This document shows, piece by piece, positions 8,008-15,404 of a DNA stretch of 34,757 nucleotides. A program made the translations under genes and the position numbers. The stretch lies in contig NZ_SMKR01000071.1 in assembly GCF_004348725.1 (NCBI RefSeq), positions 1 to 34,757 on the forward strand, written 5' to 3'. Under the pieces are notes generated by a model. It saw nothing but the letters and a program-made list of their open reading frames with translations. It was not told the DNA's origin and did no database searches. Position 1 is the stretch's first letter; every line of letters starts with the position of its first letter. Source of the DNA: Kribbella turkmenica (GTDB lineage Bacteria > Actinomycetota > Actinomycetes > Propionibacteriales > Kribbellaceae).

Positions 8008-9198
8008 GTGCTCGTCATCGTCGCGCCCGGTCAGGGTGCCCAGACCCCAGGATTCCTCGCGCCGTGGCTGGCGGATCCCGCGTTCGAGAGCCGGCTGAAC
8101 TGGCTCTCCGCGGTGGCCGGCCTCGACCTCGCCCACTACGGCACGCAGGCCGACGCGGACACGATCCGGGACACCGCGATCGCGCAGCCACTGCTGGTCG
8201 CGTCCAGCATGCTGGCCGCGCTGGCGGTGTTCCCACACCCGTCGGACGCGTTCACCAAGGTCGGCGCGGTCTCCGGGCACAGCGTCGGCGAGATCGCGGC
8301 CGCCGCCGGCACCGGCGTGCTGACGGCCGAGCAGGCAATGGTCCTGGTCCGCGAGCGCGGCAAGGCGATGGCCGCCGCCTCGGCGCTGACCCCGACCTCG
8401 ATGACCGCAGTCCTCGGCGGCGACCGGGACGAGGTGCTGGCGAAGCTCGCCGAGCACGGCGTGACCGCCGCGAACGACAACGGCCCCGGCCAGATCGTGG
8501 CCGCCGGAACGGTCGAGGAGCTCGCCGCGCTGGCCGCCGACCCGCCCGCGAAGACCCGGCTGATCCCGCTGTCCGTGGCCGGTGCGTTCCACACCAGGCA
8601 CATGGAGCCGGCGGTGCAGACGCTGGCGAAGTACGCGACCGCGATCAGCACGCACGACCCGCGCACCCGCCTGATCTCGAACCGGGACGGTCAGGTCGTG
8701 CACGACGGCCGCGACGTGCTGGACCGGCTGGTCTCCCAGGTCAATTCGCCCGTCCGCTGGGACCTGTGCCTGCAGACGATGGCCGACCTGCAGGTGACCG
8801 GCATCCTCGAACTGCCGCCGGCGGGCACCCTGACCGGGATCGCGAAGCGCGCGCTCAGGGGTGTCGAGACGTTCGCACTGAAGACGCCGGACCAGCTCGA
8901 CGACGCCCGGGCGTTCGTGGACAAGCACGGCAGCCCGTCCGAGATCGACGCCTCGCCGACCTGGCGGCTGCTGGTCGCGCCGATGAAGGGCACCTTCACC
9001 CGCGCCGGGCAGACCCCGCGCGAGGCCGGTGAGGCGGTCGGGACCGGCGAGGTGGTGGCGAAGGTGAAGAGCCTGCGCGACGAGCTCGACGTCCAGGCGC
9101 CGCACGGCGGCATCGTGGTCGAGTGGCTGGTCGAGGAGGGCGACCCGGTCGCCCCCGGACAACCGTTGGTCCGCCTGCACCCGAACGGGGGCAACTGA
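8008..9198 (+). CDS. fabD: malonyl-CoA:ACP transacylase with C-terminal biotinyl/lipoyl-like domain
   Basis: A 396-residue protein. Residues 1-~300 are a normal FabD that moves malonyl from CoA to ACP: PGQGAQ near residue 7, the nucleophile motif GHSVGE with Ser92, the RERGKAM region, GAFHTRHM with the catalytic His, and a C-terminal ILELPPAGTLTGIAKR. Residues ~316-396 are an extra domain not found in standard FabD (about 310 residues). It runs from WRLLVAPMKGTF through GEVVAKVKSLRDELDVQAPHGGIVVEWLVEEGDPV to APGQPLVRL, which matches the hammerhead fold of biotinyl/lipoyl carriers, but the modifiable Lys is Arg357 (LRD where MKM is usual). The GTG start is supported by AGGGAGAG at 7993-8000. 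The stop and the fabH start share a base (TGATG), so the two are coupled. Confidence 0.93.
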   Translation: MLVIVAPGQGAQTPGFLAPWLADPAFESRLNWLSAVAGLDLAHYGTQADADTIRDTAIAQPLLVASSMLAALAVFPHPSDAFTKVGAVSGHSVGEIAAAAGTGVLTAEQAMVLVRERGKAMAAASALTPTSMTAVLGGDRDEVLAKLAEHGVTAANDNGPGQIVAAGTVEELAALAADPPAKTRLIPLSVAGAFHTRHMEPAVQTLAKYATAISTHDPRTRLISNRDGQVVHDGRDVLDRLVSQVNSPVRWDLCLQTMADLQVTGILELPPAGTLTGIAKRALRGVETFALKTPDQLDDARAFVDKHGSPSEIDASPTWRLLVAPMKGTFTRAGQTPREAGEAVGTGEVVAKVKSLRDELDVQAPHGGIVVEWLVEEGDPVAPGQPLVRLHPNGGN

Positions 9199-10196
9199 TG
9201 AGTGCCACGATCACTTCGCAGACCGGCGCGCGGTACGCCGGTGTGCTCGGCATCGGGTCGTACCGGCCGCGGCGCGTCGTACCGAACGCGGAGATCCTCG
9301 AGCACATCGACTCCAGTGACGAGTGGATCCAGACCCGGTCCGGGATCAAGGAACGGCGCTGGGCGAGCGAGGACGAGACCGTCCTGATGATGTCGGTCAA
9401 CGCCGCCAAGGACGCGCTCGAGGACTCCGGGATCGACCCGGCGCAGGTCGGCTGCGTCATCGTCTCCACCGTCACGCACCTGTACCAGACCCCGGCGATC
9501 GCGACCCGGGTCGCCGTCGAGGTGGGCGCTCCGACCGCGGCCGCGTTCGACGTGTCGGCGGCGTGTGCGGGTTTCTGCTACGGCGTCGCGCTGGCCAACG
9601 ACATGATCCGCGGCGGCAGCGCGAAGTACGTGCTCGCGATCGGCGTCGAGCGGCTCAGTGACCTGACCGACCGGACCGACCGCAGTACGGCGTTCATCTT
9701 CGCCGACGGCGCCGGTGCCGCGGTGGTCGGTCCGGCCGACGAGCCCGGGATCGGCCCGGTCGTGTGGGGTTCCGACGGCACCCAGCACGAGGTCATCAGC
9801 CAGAAGGAGTCCTGGCAGGAGGCGGCCGGCAGCTACAACTGGCCACACCTGCGGATGGACGGCAACCCGGTCTTCCGCTGGGCGTCCTTCGAGATGGCCA
9901 AGACCGCGCAGCAGGCGCTCGACGTGGCCGGTGTGAAGGCCGAGGACCTCGACCTGTTCGTGCCGCACCAGGCCAACATGCGGATCACCGACGCGATGCG
10001 GCGCACCTTGAAGCTGCCCGACCACGTCAAGGTGGCCCGCGACATCGAGCGCCAGGGCAACACCTCGGCCGCCTCGATCCCGCTCGCCATCACCGCGATG
10101 CGCGAGGCGGGCGAGGCCAAGAGTGGCGACCTCGCGCTCATCATCGGTTTCGGCGCCGGCCTGGTGTACGCCGCCCAGGTCATCCGGCTGCCGTAG
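9198..10196 (+). CDS. fabH: beta-ketoacyl-ACP synthase III
   Basis: A 332-residue cytosolic enzyme that condenses a starter acyl-CoA with malonyl-ACP to begin fatty acid synthesis. The catalytic triad is visible: Cys123 in DVSAACAGFCYG, His257 in LFVPHQANMRI and Asn288 in RQGNTSAAS. The conserved DEWIQTRSGIKERR near residue 41 is the CoA-binding region. Length is normal for the family. In high-GC Gram-positives FabH often prefers branched starters, but specificity cannot be read here. It starts within the fabD stop codon and is followed after 81 bases by acpP. Confidence 0.96.
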   Translation: MSATITSQTGARYAGVLGIGSYRPRRVVPNAEILEHIDSSDEWIQTRSGIKERRWASEDETVLMMSVNAAKDALEDSGIDPAQVGCVIVSTVTHLYQTPAIATRVAVEVGAPTAAAFDVSAACAGFCYGVALANDMIRGGSAKYVLAIGVERLSDLTDRTDRSTAFIFADGAGAAVVGPADEPGIGPVVWGSDGTQHEVISQKESWQEAAGSYNWPHLRMDGNPVFRWASFEMAKTAQQALDVAGVKAEDLDLFVPHQANMRITDAMRRTLKLPDHVKVARDIERQGNTSAASIPLAITAMREAGEAKSGDLALIIGFGAGLVYAAQVIRLP

Positions 10197-10277
10197 GACC
10201 GGTCCATAGTTGTCCGGGGCGGCTCAGGTGGCCGGCCCGGCTGTTGCAAGCAAGAGAATCCGAAAGGGAAACCACTG

Positions 10278-10526
10278 ATGGCCAGCACCGAAGAGATCCG
10301 TTCCAACCTCGCCGAGATCGTGAACGAGATCGCCGGCATCCCGGTCGAGGACGTCCAGCTGGACAAGTCCTTCACCGACGACCTCGACGTCGACTCGCTC
10401 TCGATGGTGGAGGTCGTGGTGGCCGCCGAGGAGAAGTTCGACGTGAAGATCCCCGACGACGAGGTGAAGAACCTGAAGACCGTCGGCGACGCGGTCGCGT
10501 TCATCGAGCGCGCCCAGAACGGCTGA
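10278..10526 (+). CDS. acpP: acyl carrier protein
   Basis: An 82-residue acidic protein that carries growing acyl chains on a 4'-phosphopantetheine arm. The attachment serine is Ser40 in the DVDSLSMVEVV motif, and the C-terminal IPDDEVKNLKTVGDAVAFIE is the usual helix III-IV region. AAAGGG at 10263-10268 serves as ribosome-binding site. It sits between fabH and fabF, as in Streptomyces, so it is the ACP of primary type II fatty acid synthesis. A stem-loop directly after the gene may adjust its abundance relative to fabF. Confidence 0.97.
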   Translation: MASTEEIRSNLAEIVNEIAGIPVEDVQLDKSFTDDLDVDSLSMVEVVVAAEEKFDVKIPDDEVKNLKTVGDAVAFIERAQNG

Positions 10527-10550
10527 CCAGGCCCCGCTCTGTGCTTGCCG

Positions 10551-10579
10551 GTGCTCGCCGGACCCGTTCCGGCGAGCAC
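10551..10579 (+). terminator. intercistronic hairpin between acpP and fabF
   Basis: GTGCTCGCCGG (10551-10561) and CCGGCGAGCAC (10569-10579) form a perfect 11-bp stem with a 7-base loop, followed by TGAAAAAG and no T-tract. It lies 25 bases after the acpP stop inside an otherwise co-directional operon. It is probably a partial terminator or RNA-processing/stability stem rather than a full stop, since fabF follows 51 bases later with only a short gap. Confidence 0.65.
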
Positions 10580-10630
10580 TGAAAAAGACCCTCACTCGTC
10601 TCCCCCGATCTCGTAAAGGATGAGGTAACC

Positions 10631-11866
10631 ATGTCGAAGACCCGAGTCGTCATCACCGGGCTCGGAGCCACGACCCCGCTGGGTGGCGACGTGGCCGGCA
10701 CCTGGGAAGGGTTGCTGGCCGGTCGCTCCGGCGCGCGCCGGCTGACCGACGAGTGGGTGCAGAACCTGGCGGTCCAGATCGCCGCCCCGGCCGCGGTCGA
10801 GCCGACCGAGGTGCTCGAGCGGGTGAAGGCCCGCCGCCTCGACCGCAACGCCCAGCTCGCCGTCGTCGCTGCCCGAGAGGCCTGGGCCGACGCCGGCCTG
10901 GAGGACTCCGGGCTGGACAAGGAGCGGCTGGGGGTCGCCTGCGCCTCCGGGATCGGCGGCCTGCACACCACGCTGGCCAACTACGACGCGCTGAAGTCCA
11001 ACCCGCGCCGGGTGTCGCCACTGGCGATCCCGATGCTGATGCCGAACTCGTCGGCGGCGTACGTGAGCCTGGAGTTCGGCGCCAAGGCCGGCGTGCACAC
11101 CCCGGTCTCGGCCTGCGCCTCCGGCAACGAGGCGATCGCGCTGGGCCTGGACCAGATCCGGCTCGGCCGCGCAGACGTCGTCCTCGCCGGTGGTACCGAG
11201 GGCGCGATCATGGCGCTGCCGCTGGCCGCGTTCGGGATGATGCAGGCGCTGAGCAAGCGCAACGACGACCCGGAGAAGGCGTCGCGTCCGTGGGACGTGG
11301 ACCGGGACGGCTTCCTGCTCGGTGAGGGCGCCGGCATCCTCGTGCTGGAGTCGTACGAGCACGCCAAGGCGCGCGGCGCGAGAATCTACGCCGAGCTCGC
11401 CGGTGCGGGCATCTCCGCCGACGGACACGACATCGCGCAGCCCGACCCGACCGGGTCCGGGGCGCGCCGGGCGATGGAGCGGGCGTTGTCCGAGGGCGAC
11501 CTGACCCCGGCCGACATCTTCCACATCAACGCGCACGCCACCTCGACCCCGCAGGGCGACATCGCGGAGTCGCTGGCGATCCGGCAGGCGCTCGGCAGGG
11601 AGGCCGACCACGCGGTCGCCACCGCGCCGAAGTCGATGATCGGCCACCTGCTCGGCGCGGCCGGCGCGGTCGAGTCGATCGCGACCGTGCTCGCCCTGCA
11701 TCACCGGGTGTCGCCGCCCACCATCAACGTGGACAAGCTGGACGACCAGATCGAGCTGGACGTCGCGACCGAGCAGCGCAGGCTGGCCGACGGGGACATC
11801 GCGGCGTTGAACAACTCGTTCGGCTTCGGCGGCCACAACGCCGCCATCGCCTTCAAGACGGTGTAG
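10631..11866 (+). CDS. fabF: beta-ketoacyl-ACP synthase II
   Basis: A 411-residue thiolase-fold condensing enzyme that extends acyl-ACP with malonyl-ACP. The active-site Cys162 lies in PVSACASGNEA, His302 in NAHATSTPQGD, and Lys334 and His339 in KSMIGHLLGAAG, with the C-terminal NNSFGFGGHNAAIAF glycine-rich loop. Length is normal. AAAGGATGAGG just upstream provides a strong ribosome-binding site. It is the single FabF of the operon and is followed after 29 bases by a short leader ORF and then accD6, an order reminiscent of the mycobacterial kasA-kasB-accD6 arrangement. Confidence 0.96.
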   Translation: MSKTRVVITGLGATTPLGGDVAGTWEGLLAGRSGARRLTDEWVQNLAVQIAAPAAVEPTEVLERVKARRLDRNAQLAVVAAREAWADAGLEDSGLDKERLGVACASGIGGLHTTLANYDALKSNPRRVSPLAIPMLMPNSSAAYVSLEFGAKAGVHTPVSACASGNEAIALGLDQIRLGRADVVLAGGTEGAIMALPLAAFGMMQALSKRNDDPEKASRPWDVDRDGFLLGEGAGILVLESYEHAKARGARIYAELAGAGISADGHDIAQPDPTGSGARRAMERALSEGDLTPADIFHINAHATSTPQGDIAESLAIRQALGREADHAVATAPKSMIGHLLGAAGAVESIATVLALHHRVSPPTINVDKLDDQIELDVATEQRRLADGDIAALNNSFGFGGHNAAIAFKTV

Positions 11867-11888
11867 TTCCGGCAGTTCTCACACCCGG

Positions 11889-12005
11889 AGGCCCCATGAC
11901 CGTACAGCTGCCACGCCTCCGGCGCGGCGGGGCATGGGGCCTTGCCTACCGGCCTTACCTCGTCACTCCAGTCGCGCTCCTCAGCCCAGGCCGGGAGGCC
12001 CCATG
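11889..12005 (+). promoter_or_regulatory. three-part complementary element covering two start sites ahead of accD6
   Basis: AGGCCCCATG occurs at 11889-11898, where it contains the leader start codon, and again at 11996-12005, where it contains the accD6 start codon. Between them CATGGGGCCT at 11933-11942 is the exact reverse complement of both. In RNA the middle segment could pair with only one of the two sites at a time, over 10 bp, hiding either the leader start or the accD6 start. The 15-base string GGAGGCCCCATGACC is shared by the two sites. A translational switch is inference. The same ribosome-binding-site string also precedes the SDR gene start at 29472, so the string itself is not unique to this locus. 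Confidence 0.45.
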
Positions 12006-12006
12006 A
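11896..12006 (+). CDS. putative 36-residue leader ORF upstream of accD6
   Basis: ATG at 11896 follows GGAGG with a four-base spacer, the same arrangement as accD6 itself. The frame encodes MTVQLPRLRRGGAWGLAYRP, then 16 further residues ending REAP. Its TGA (12004-12006) overlaps the accD6 ATG (12003), giving an ATGA coupling. The peptide is basic, has no recognised domain and no obvious run of one amino acid. It may be a regulatory leader, a chance ORF, or the remnant of a duplicated start region. Only a strong Shine-Dalgarno and the overlap support it. Confidence 0.4.
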   Translation: MTVQLPRLRRGGAWGLAYRPYLVTPVALLSPGREAP

Positions 12007-13424
12007 CCACCACTGCTCCGGCCAAGCCCGCCAAGCCGCCTCGCGAGGAGGATCCGCGGAACCCGGTCACCCGGCTGACCCGGCTGCTCGACCCGGGCAG
12101 CCTGGAGCTGATCACGCCGGACGACCTCTGCGGAATGCTCGCGGCGCGCGGGACCATCGCCGGGGCGGACGTGGTCGCGTTCTGCTCCGACGCCACGGTG
12201 ATGGGCGGCGCGATGGGTGACGCCGGCTGCGAGGTCGTGGTCCAGGCCTACGCGGTGGCCCGGCGCGAGGGCGTACCGATCATCGGCCTGTGGCACTCCG
12301 GCGGCGCGCGGCTGGCCGAGGGCGTGCTCAGCCTGCACGCCGTCGGCCGGATCTTCTACGCGATGACGCAGGCGTCCGGGAAGATCCCGCAGATCTCGGT
12401 GGTGCTCGGCCCGGCCGCGGGCGGCGCGGCGTACGGTCCGGCGCTCACCGACATCGTCGTCCTCGGCCCGGAGGGACGGATCTTCGTCACCGGTCCGGAC
12501 GTCGTCCGCTCGGTCACCGGCGAGGACGTCGACATGCTGCGGCTCGGCGGCCCCGAACCGCACGGGCGCCGTTCCGGCGTCGTCCACATCACCACCGACT
12601 CCGAGGCCGCGGCCCTGTCCGGGGCGCGGCGGCTCGCCGACCTGCTGGCGAACCAGGGGTCGGTGGCCGCCGACGTGCCGGACACGGATCTGTCCGGGTT
12701 CCTGCCGGAGTCGGCCAAGCGCGCGTACGACGTCCATCCGCTGGTCGGAGGGGTGCTCGACGAGGACTCCGCCGTCGAACTGCACCAGCGCTGGGCACCG
12801 AACATCGTCACCACGCTCGGCCGGCTCGGCGGCCGGACCGTCGGCGTGATCGCCAACAACCCGCTCCGGCTGGGTGGTTGCCTCGACGCCCTGTCGGCGG
12901 AGAAGGCGTCGCGGTTCGTCCGGATGTGCGACGCGTTCGGTGTCCCCCTCGTGGTGCTGGTCGACGTCCCGGGGTACCTGCCGGGTGTCGGGCAGGAGTG
13001 GGACGGTGTCGTACGTCGTGGGGCGAAACTGCTGCACGCCTTCGCGGAGAGCGTCGTACCGCGGGTGACGCTGGTGACCCGGAAGACGTACGGCGGCGCG
13101 TACATCGCGATGAACGCGCGGTCGCTCGGCGCGACCCGGGTGTTCGCCTGGCCGCGGGCCGAGGTCGCGGTGATGGGCGCGGTGGCCGCCATCCGGGTGC
13201 TGCACCGGCGCAAACTGGCCGAGGTCGACCCCGAGCTTCGTCCGCAGGTCGAGGCGGAGCTGGCGGCCGAGCACGAGAAAATTGCCGGTGGCATCGAACG
13301 GGCCCGCGAGATCGGCGTCGTCGACGAGGTCGTCGACCCGGTCAGAACTCGCTCCGCCCTGGCCGCCGCGATCGCCGCCGCCGACACCGGCCGGCGGGGC
13401 CGGCACGGCAACATCCCCCTCTGA
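12003..13424 (+). CDS. accD6: acyl-CoA carboxylase carboxyltransferase (beta) subunit AccD6
   Basis: A 473-residue carboxyltransferase of the biotin-dependent acyl-CoA carboxylases, which transfers CO2 from carboxybiotin to acetyl-CoA or propionyl-CoA. Two crotonase-like halves are present: the N-domain with FCSDATVMGGAMG, LWHSGGARLAEGV and GPAAGGAAYGPALTDIVV, and the C-domain with GVIANNPLRLGGCL, VDVPGYLPG, KTYGGAYIAMNARSLGA and WPRAEVAVMGAVAA. The ending RRGRHGNIPL and the whole pattern closely follow mycobacterial AccD6, as I recall that family. The biotin-carrying alpha subunit is not in this window. The ATG at 12003 has GGGAGG at 11993-11998; a longer in-frame start would lack this. It is the last fatty-acid gene before DUF3145 and should supply malonyl-CoA to FabD. 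Confidence 0.94.
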   Translation: MTTTAPAKPAKPPREEDPRNPVTRLTRLLDPGSLELITPDDLCGMLAARGTIAGADVVAFCSDATVMGGAMGDAGCEVVVQAYAVARREGVPIIGLWHSGGARLAEGVLSLHAVGRIFYAMTQASGKIPQISVVLGPAAGGAAYGPALTDIVVLGPEGRIFVTGPDVVRSVTGEDVDMLRLGGPEPHGRRSGVVHITTDSEAAALSGARRLADLLANQGSVAADVPDTDLSGFLPESAKRAYDVHPLVGGVLDEDSAVELHQRWAPNIVTTLGRLGGRTVGVIANNPLRLGGCLDALSAEKASRFVRMCDAFGVPLVVLVDVPGYLPGVGQEWDGVVRRGAKLLHAFAESVVPRVTLVTRKTYGGAYIAMNARSLGATRVFAWPRAEVAVMGAVAAIRVLHRRKLAEVDPELRPQVEAELAAEHEKIAGGIERAREIGVVDEVVDPVRTRSALAAAIAAADTGRRGRHGNIPL

Positions 13425-13632
13425 CGCGTCCGTTGGCCGGATCCGGGCCGCGACACGACAGTGATGTGGTTGACACGGCGAGGTTACTGGTGTTGGTGGT
13501 GGCCGTGGTGCAAGATGTACGCAGTGTGCCACGCGGTGCTTTGGTGCCGGGTGGGATGCTGGTTCCACTGGGATCGACGCGCGGGTGTTCGAGAACGCTG
13601 GGGAAGGCGCCCCTCGAGCACAGGAGGTCCCG
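13425..13632. other. gap between accD6 and the DUF3145 gene
   Basis: This 208-base gap holds TTGACA at 13470-13475, a perfect -35 match, but no convincing -10 at the usual spacing. The ribosome-binding site CAGGAGG of the next gene is at its right end. A separate promoter for the DUF3145 gene is possible; no terminator hairpin was seen after accD6. Confidence 0.3.
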
Positions 13633-14130
13633 GTGGCGACGACTCGTGGCGTTCTTTACGTCCACACGGTGCCGTCAGCGTTGTGCCCGCATGTCGAGTG
13701 GGCCGCGGGCGGCGTACTCGGCGTGCCCGTGAAACTGGACTGGACGCCGCAGCCCGCGGCGCAGGGCACCTACCGGGCCGAGCTGTCGTGGCAGGCCGAG
13801 GCCGGTACGGCGGCGAAGCTGGCGTCCGCGCTGCGCGGGTGGCAGAAGCTCCGGTTCGAGGTGACCGAGGAGCCGAGCAACGGCGTCGAGGGTGAGCGCT
13901 ACTCGTTCACGCCCGCGCTCGGGGTCTTCCACGCGACCACCGGCGTGCACGGCGACATCATGGTGCCGGAGGAACGGCTGAAGGCGGCGATGCTCAAGGC
14001 GGCCAGCGGCGAGGCGGACCTGACCGAGGAGGTCGAGCGCTTGCTCGGCCGGCCCTGGGACGACGAGCTCGAGCCGTTCCGGTACGCCGGCGACGGTGCG
14101 CCGGTGCGCTGGCTTCACCAGGTCGTCTGA
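13633..14130 (+). CDS. DUF3145 family protein
   Basis: A 165-residue cytosolic protein that matches the actinobacterial DUF3145 family: GVLYVHTVPSALCPHVEWAAGGVLG at the N-terminus, LSWQAEAGTAAKLASALRGWQKLRFEVTEEPS in the middle and RYSFTPALGVFHATTGVHGDIMVPEERL near residue 95. In Streptomyces a member of this family also follows fabF, so the link to fatty-acid genes is conserved while its function is not known. The GTG at 13633 is chosen for CAGGAGG at 13621-13627 five bases upstream; an ATG 48 bases earlier in the frame lacks such a site. Terminator-like hairpins follow within 205 bases. Confidence 0.9.
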   Translation: MATTRGVLYVHTVPSALCPHVEWAAGGVLGVPVKLDWTPQPAAQGTYRAELSWQAEAGTAAKLASALRGWQKLRFEVTEEPSNGVEGERYSFTPALGVFHATTGVHGDIMVPEERLKAAMLKAASGEADLTEEVERLLGRPWDDELEPFRYAGDGAPVRWLHQVV

Positions 14131-14254
14131 CCTGAGGTGAACCTGAGAACTTGAGAAGAAACCTGTGAAAGGTACGGACTTCGCCGAACTTTTCGCCAAG
14201 ACTGATCATCAGACGTTCCACCAGGGTGGGAGGGGCCGTGGCCGCTGGGCCACC

Positions 14255-14270
14255 GGGTGTCGGGACACCC
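14255..14270 (+). terminator. small hairpin after the DUF3145 gene
   Basis: GGGTGT (14255-14260) and ACACCC (14265-14270) flank a CGGG loop; the outer bases ACC and GGT can extend it with a two-base bulge. It is one of two hairpins in the 223-base gap between the convergent DUF3145 and lacI-type genes. Nothing else of note was seen in that gap. Confidence 0.5.
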
Positions 14271-14301
14271 CCGGTTGTCGTAAACAGCGGCCGCACCACG
14301 T

Positions 14302-14333
14302 GAAGGGCGTGAACCTCAGGGTTCGCGCCCTTC
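14302..14333. terminator. bidirectional hairpin terminator between convergent genes
   Basis: GAAGGGCGTGAACC (14302-14315) pairs with GGTTCGCGCCCTTC (14320-14333) over 14 positions with one wobble around a TCAG loop. It lies 20 bases beyond the stop of the minus-strand LacI-type gene and 171 bases beyond the DUF3145 stop, so it can serve both strands. There is no T-tract. Confidence 0.75.
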
Positions 14334-14353
14334 GTGCGTCTGCGCAGCACCGA

Positions 14354-15364
14354 CTACGTGCTCGAGCGTTTGATCAGGCGGGTCGGGAGGATCAGCGGCG
14401 TCGGCGTCTCCCCGGCGATCAGGCCGAGCAGCATGCGGGCCATCTCGCGGCCCAGCGACTGGATGGGCTGCCTGACAGTAGTGAGCGGCGGCTCGGTGTG
14501 GCGGGCGCTGATGACGTCGTTGAACCCGACGATCGCGACGTCGTCCGGGACCGACCTGCCGGCGTCCTTCAGGACCCGCAGCGCCCCGATCGCCATCTGG
14601 TCCGAAGCCACGAAGACTGCGTCCAGGTCAGGGTGTCCGGCCAGCAGCTCCGCCATCGCGCGGCTGCCGCCGGCCTCGCTGAAGTCACCGTGGGCGACCC
14701 GGCCAGCATCCAGCCCGGCCACGGCGAGCGCCTCCTGGTAGCCCTTGTACCGCGCCGTTCCGGCACCCTCGTCCATCCGGCCGGTGATCGTCGCGATCCG
14801 GGTCCGGCCCAGCGTCACCAGGTGCTCGGTCGCCAGCCGCGCGCCACCTCGATTGTCGGCGTCCACGTAGTACCGCGGCTCGAAGGTGACCGGGCATCCG
14901 CCGAACACGACCGGCACCTCGGCCTTGTCGGCCAGCGCGGCCAGCGGGTCGTCGCCGTGCATCGACATCAGCATCACGCCGTCGGTCTGCCGGGTCCGCA
15001 GCAGCTGCTCGAGCCGGGTCTGGCCGCGCGCGGACGTCGCCAGCAACAACATCAGCTCCAGCTCGGTCTCCTCCAGCACGGCGCTGATCCCGACCACGAC
15101 CTCGGCGAAGAACGGGTCGGCGAACGCCTGCGGGTTGTCGCTGGAGATCGCCAGCACGACCGCGCCGACCTGCTGGGTCGCCAGTGCCCGGGCTGTTGCG
15201 TTCGGCACGTATCCGAGGTCGAGCACGGCCCGGCGCACGGCCTCCCGCTTGGCCTTGCTCACGTGCGGCGCGTTGTTGATCACCCGGGACGCGGCCGAGC
15301 GCGACACACCGGCGCGCTCGGCGACTTCGTCGAGCGTGACTTGCCGTTTGGGGATCTCGGTCAC
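14354..15364 (-). CDS. LacI-family transcriptional regulator (CebR/CelR-like)
   Basis: A 336-residue repressor-type protein. Residues ~8-30 form the LacI helix-turn-helix (VTLDEVAERAGVSRSAASRVIN), followed by the hinge helix ATARALATQQ and a periplasmic-binding-protein-like sensor domain with VGFNDVISARHTEPPLTTVRQP near the C-terminus. The GTG at 15364 has AAGGA about ten bases upstream. It is the last gene of the binding-protein/permease operon, 40 bases after the second permease. The divergent promoter region of that operon carries two copies of a 14-bp site nearly identical to the TGGGAGCGCTCCCA operator of Streptomyces CebR and Thermobifida CelR. This regulator is therefore inferred to repress the transporter and the GH9 endoglucanase until a cello-oligosaccharide binds. 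Confidence 0.88.
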   Translation of the reverse strand: MTEIPKRQVTLDEVAERAGVSRSAASRVINNAPHVSKAKREAVRRAVLDLGYVPNATARALATQQVGAVVLAISSDNPQAFADPFFAEVVVGISAVLEETELELMLLLATSARGQTRLEQLLRTRQTDGVMLMSMHGDDPLAALADKAEVPVVFGGCPVTFEPRYYVDADNRGGARLATEHLVTLGRTRIATITGRMDEGAGTARYKGYQEALAVAGLDAGRVAHGDFSEAGGSRAMAELLAGHPDLDAVFVASDQMAIGALRVLKDAGRSVPDDVAIVGFNDVISARHTEPPLTTVRQPIQSLGREMARMLLGLIAGETPTPLILPTRLIKRSST

Positions 15365-15404
15365 CGCAGCGTCCTTGTCGTCGGAGTGGGTAGAGGGTAG
15401 ATCA

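Noticed and set aside
11934..12002. A longer in-frame start for accD6 at 11934
   Set aside because: The extra residues (MGPCLPALPRHSS...) do not resemble AccD6, and the ATG at 12003 has GGGAGG at the right spacing.
14202..14212. CTGATCATCAG palindrome after the DUF3145 gene
   Set aside because: Short, and lies between convergent gene ends with no promoter nearby; likely chance.
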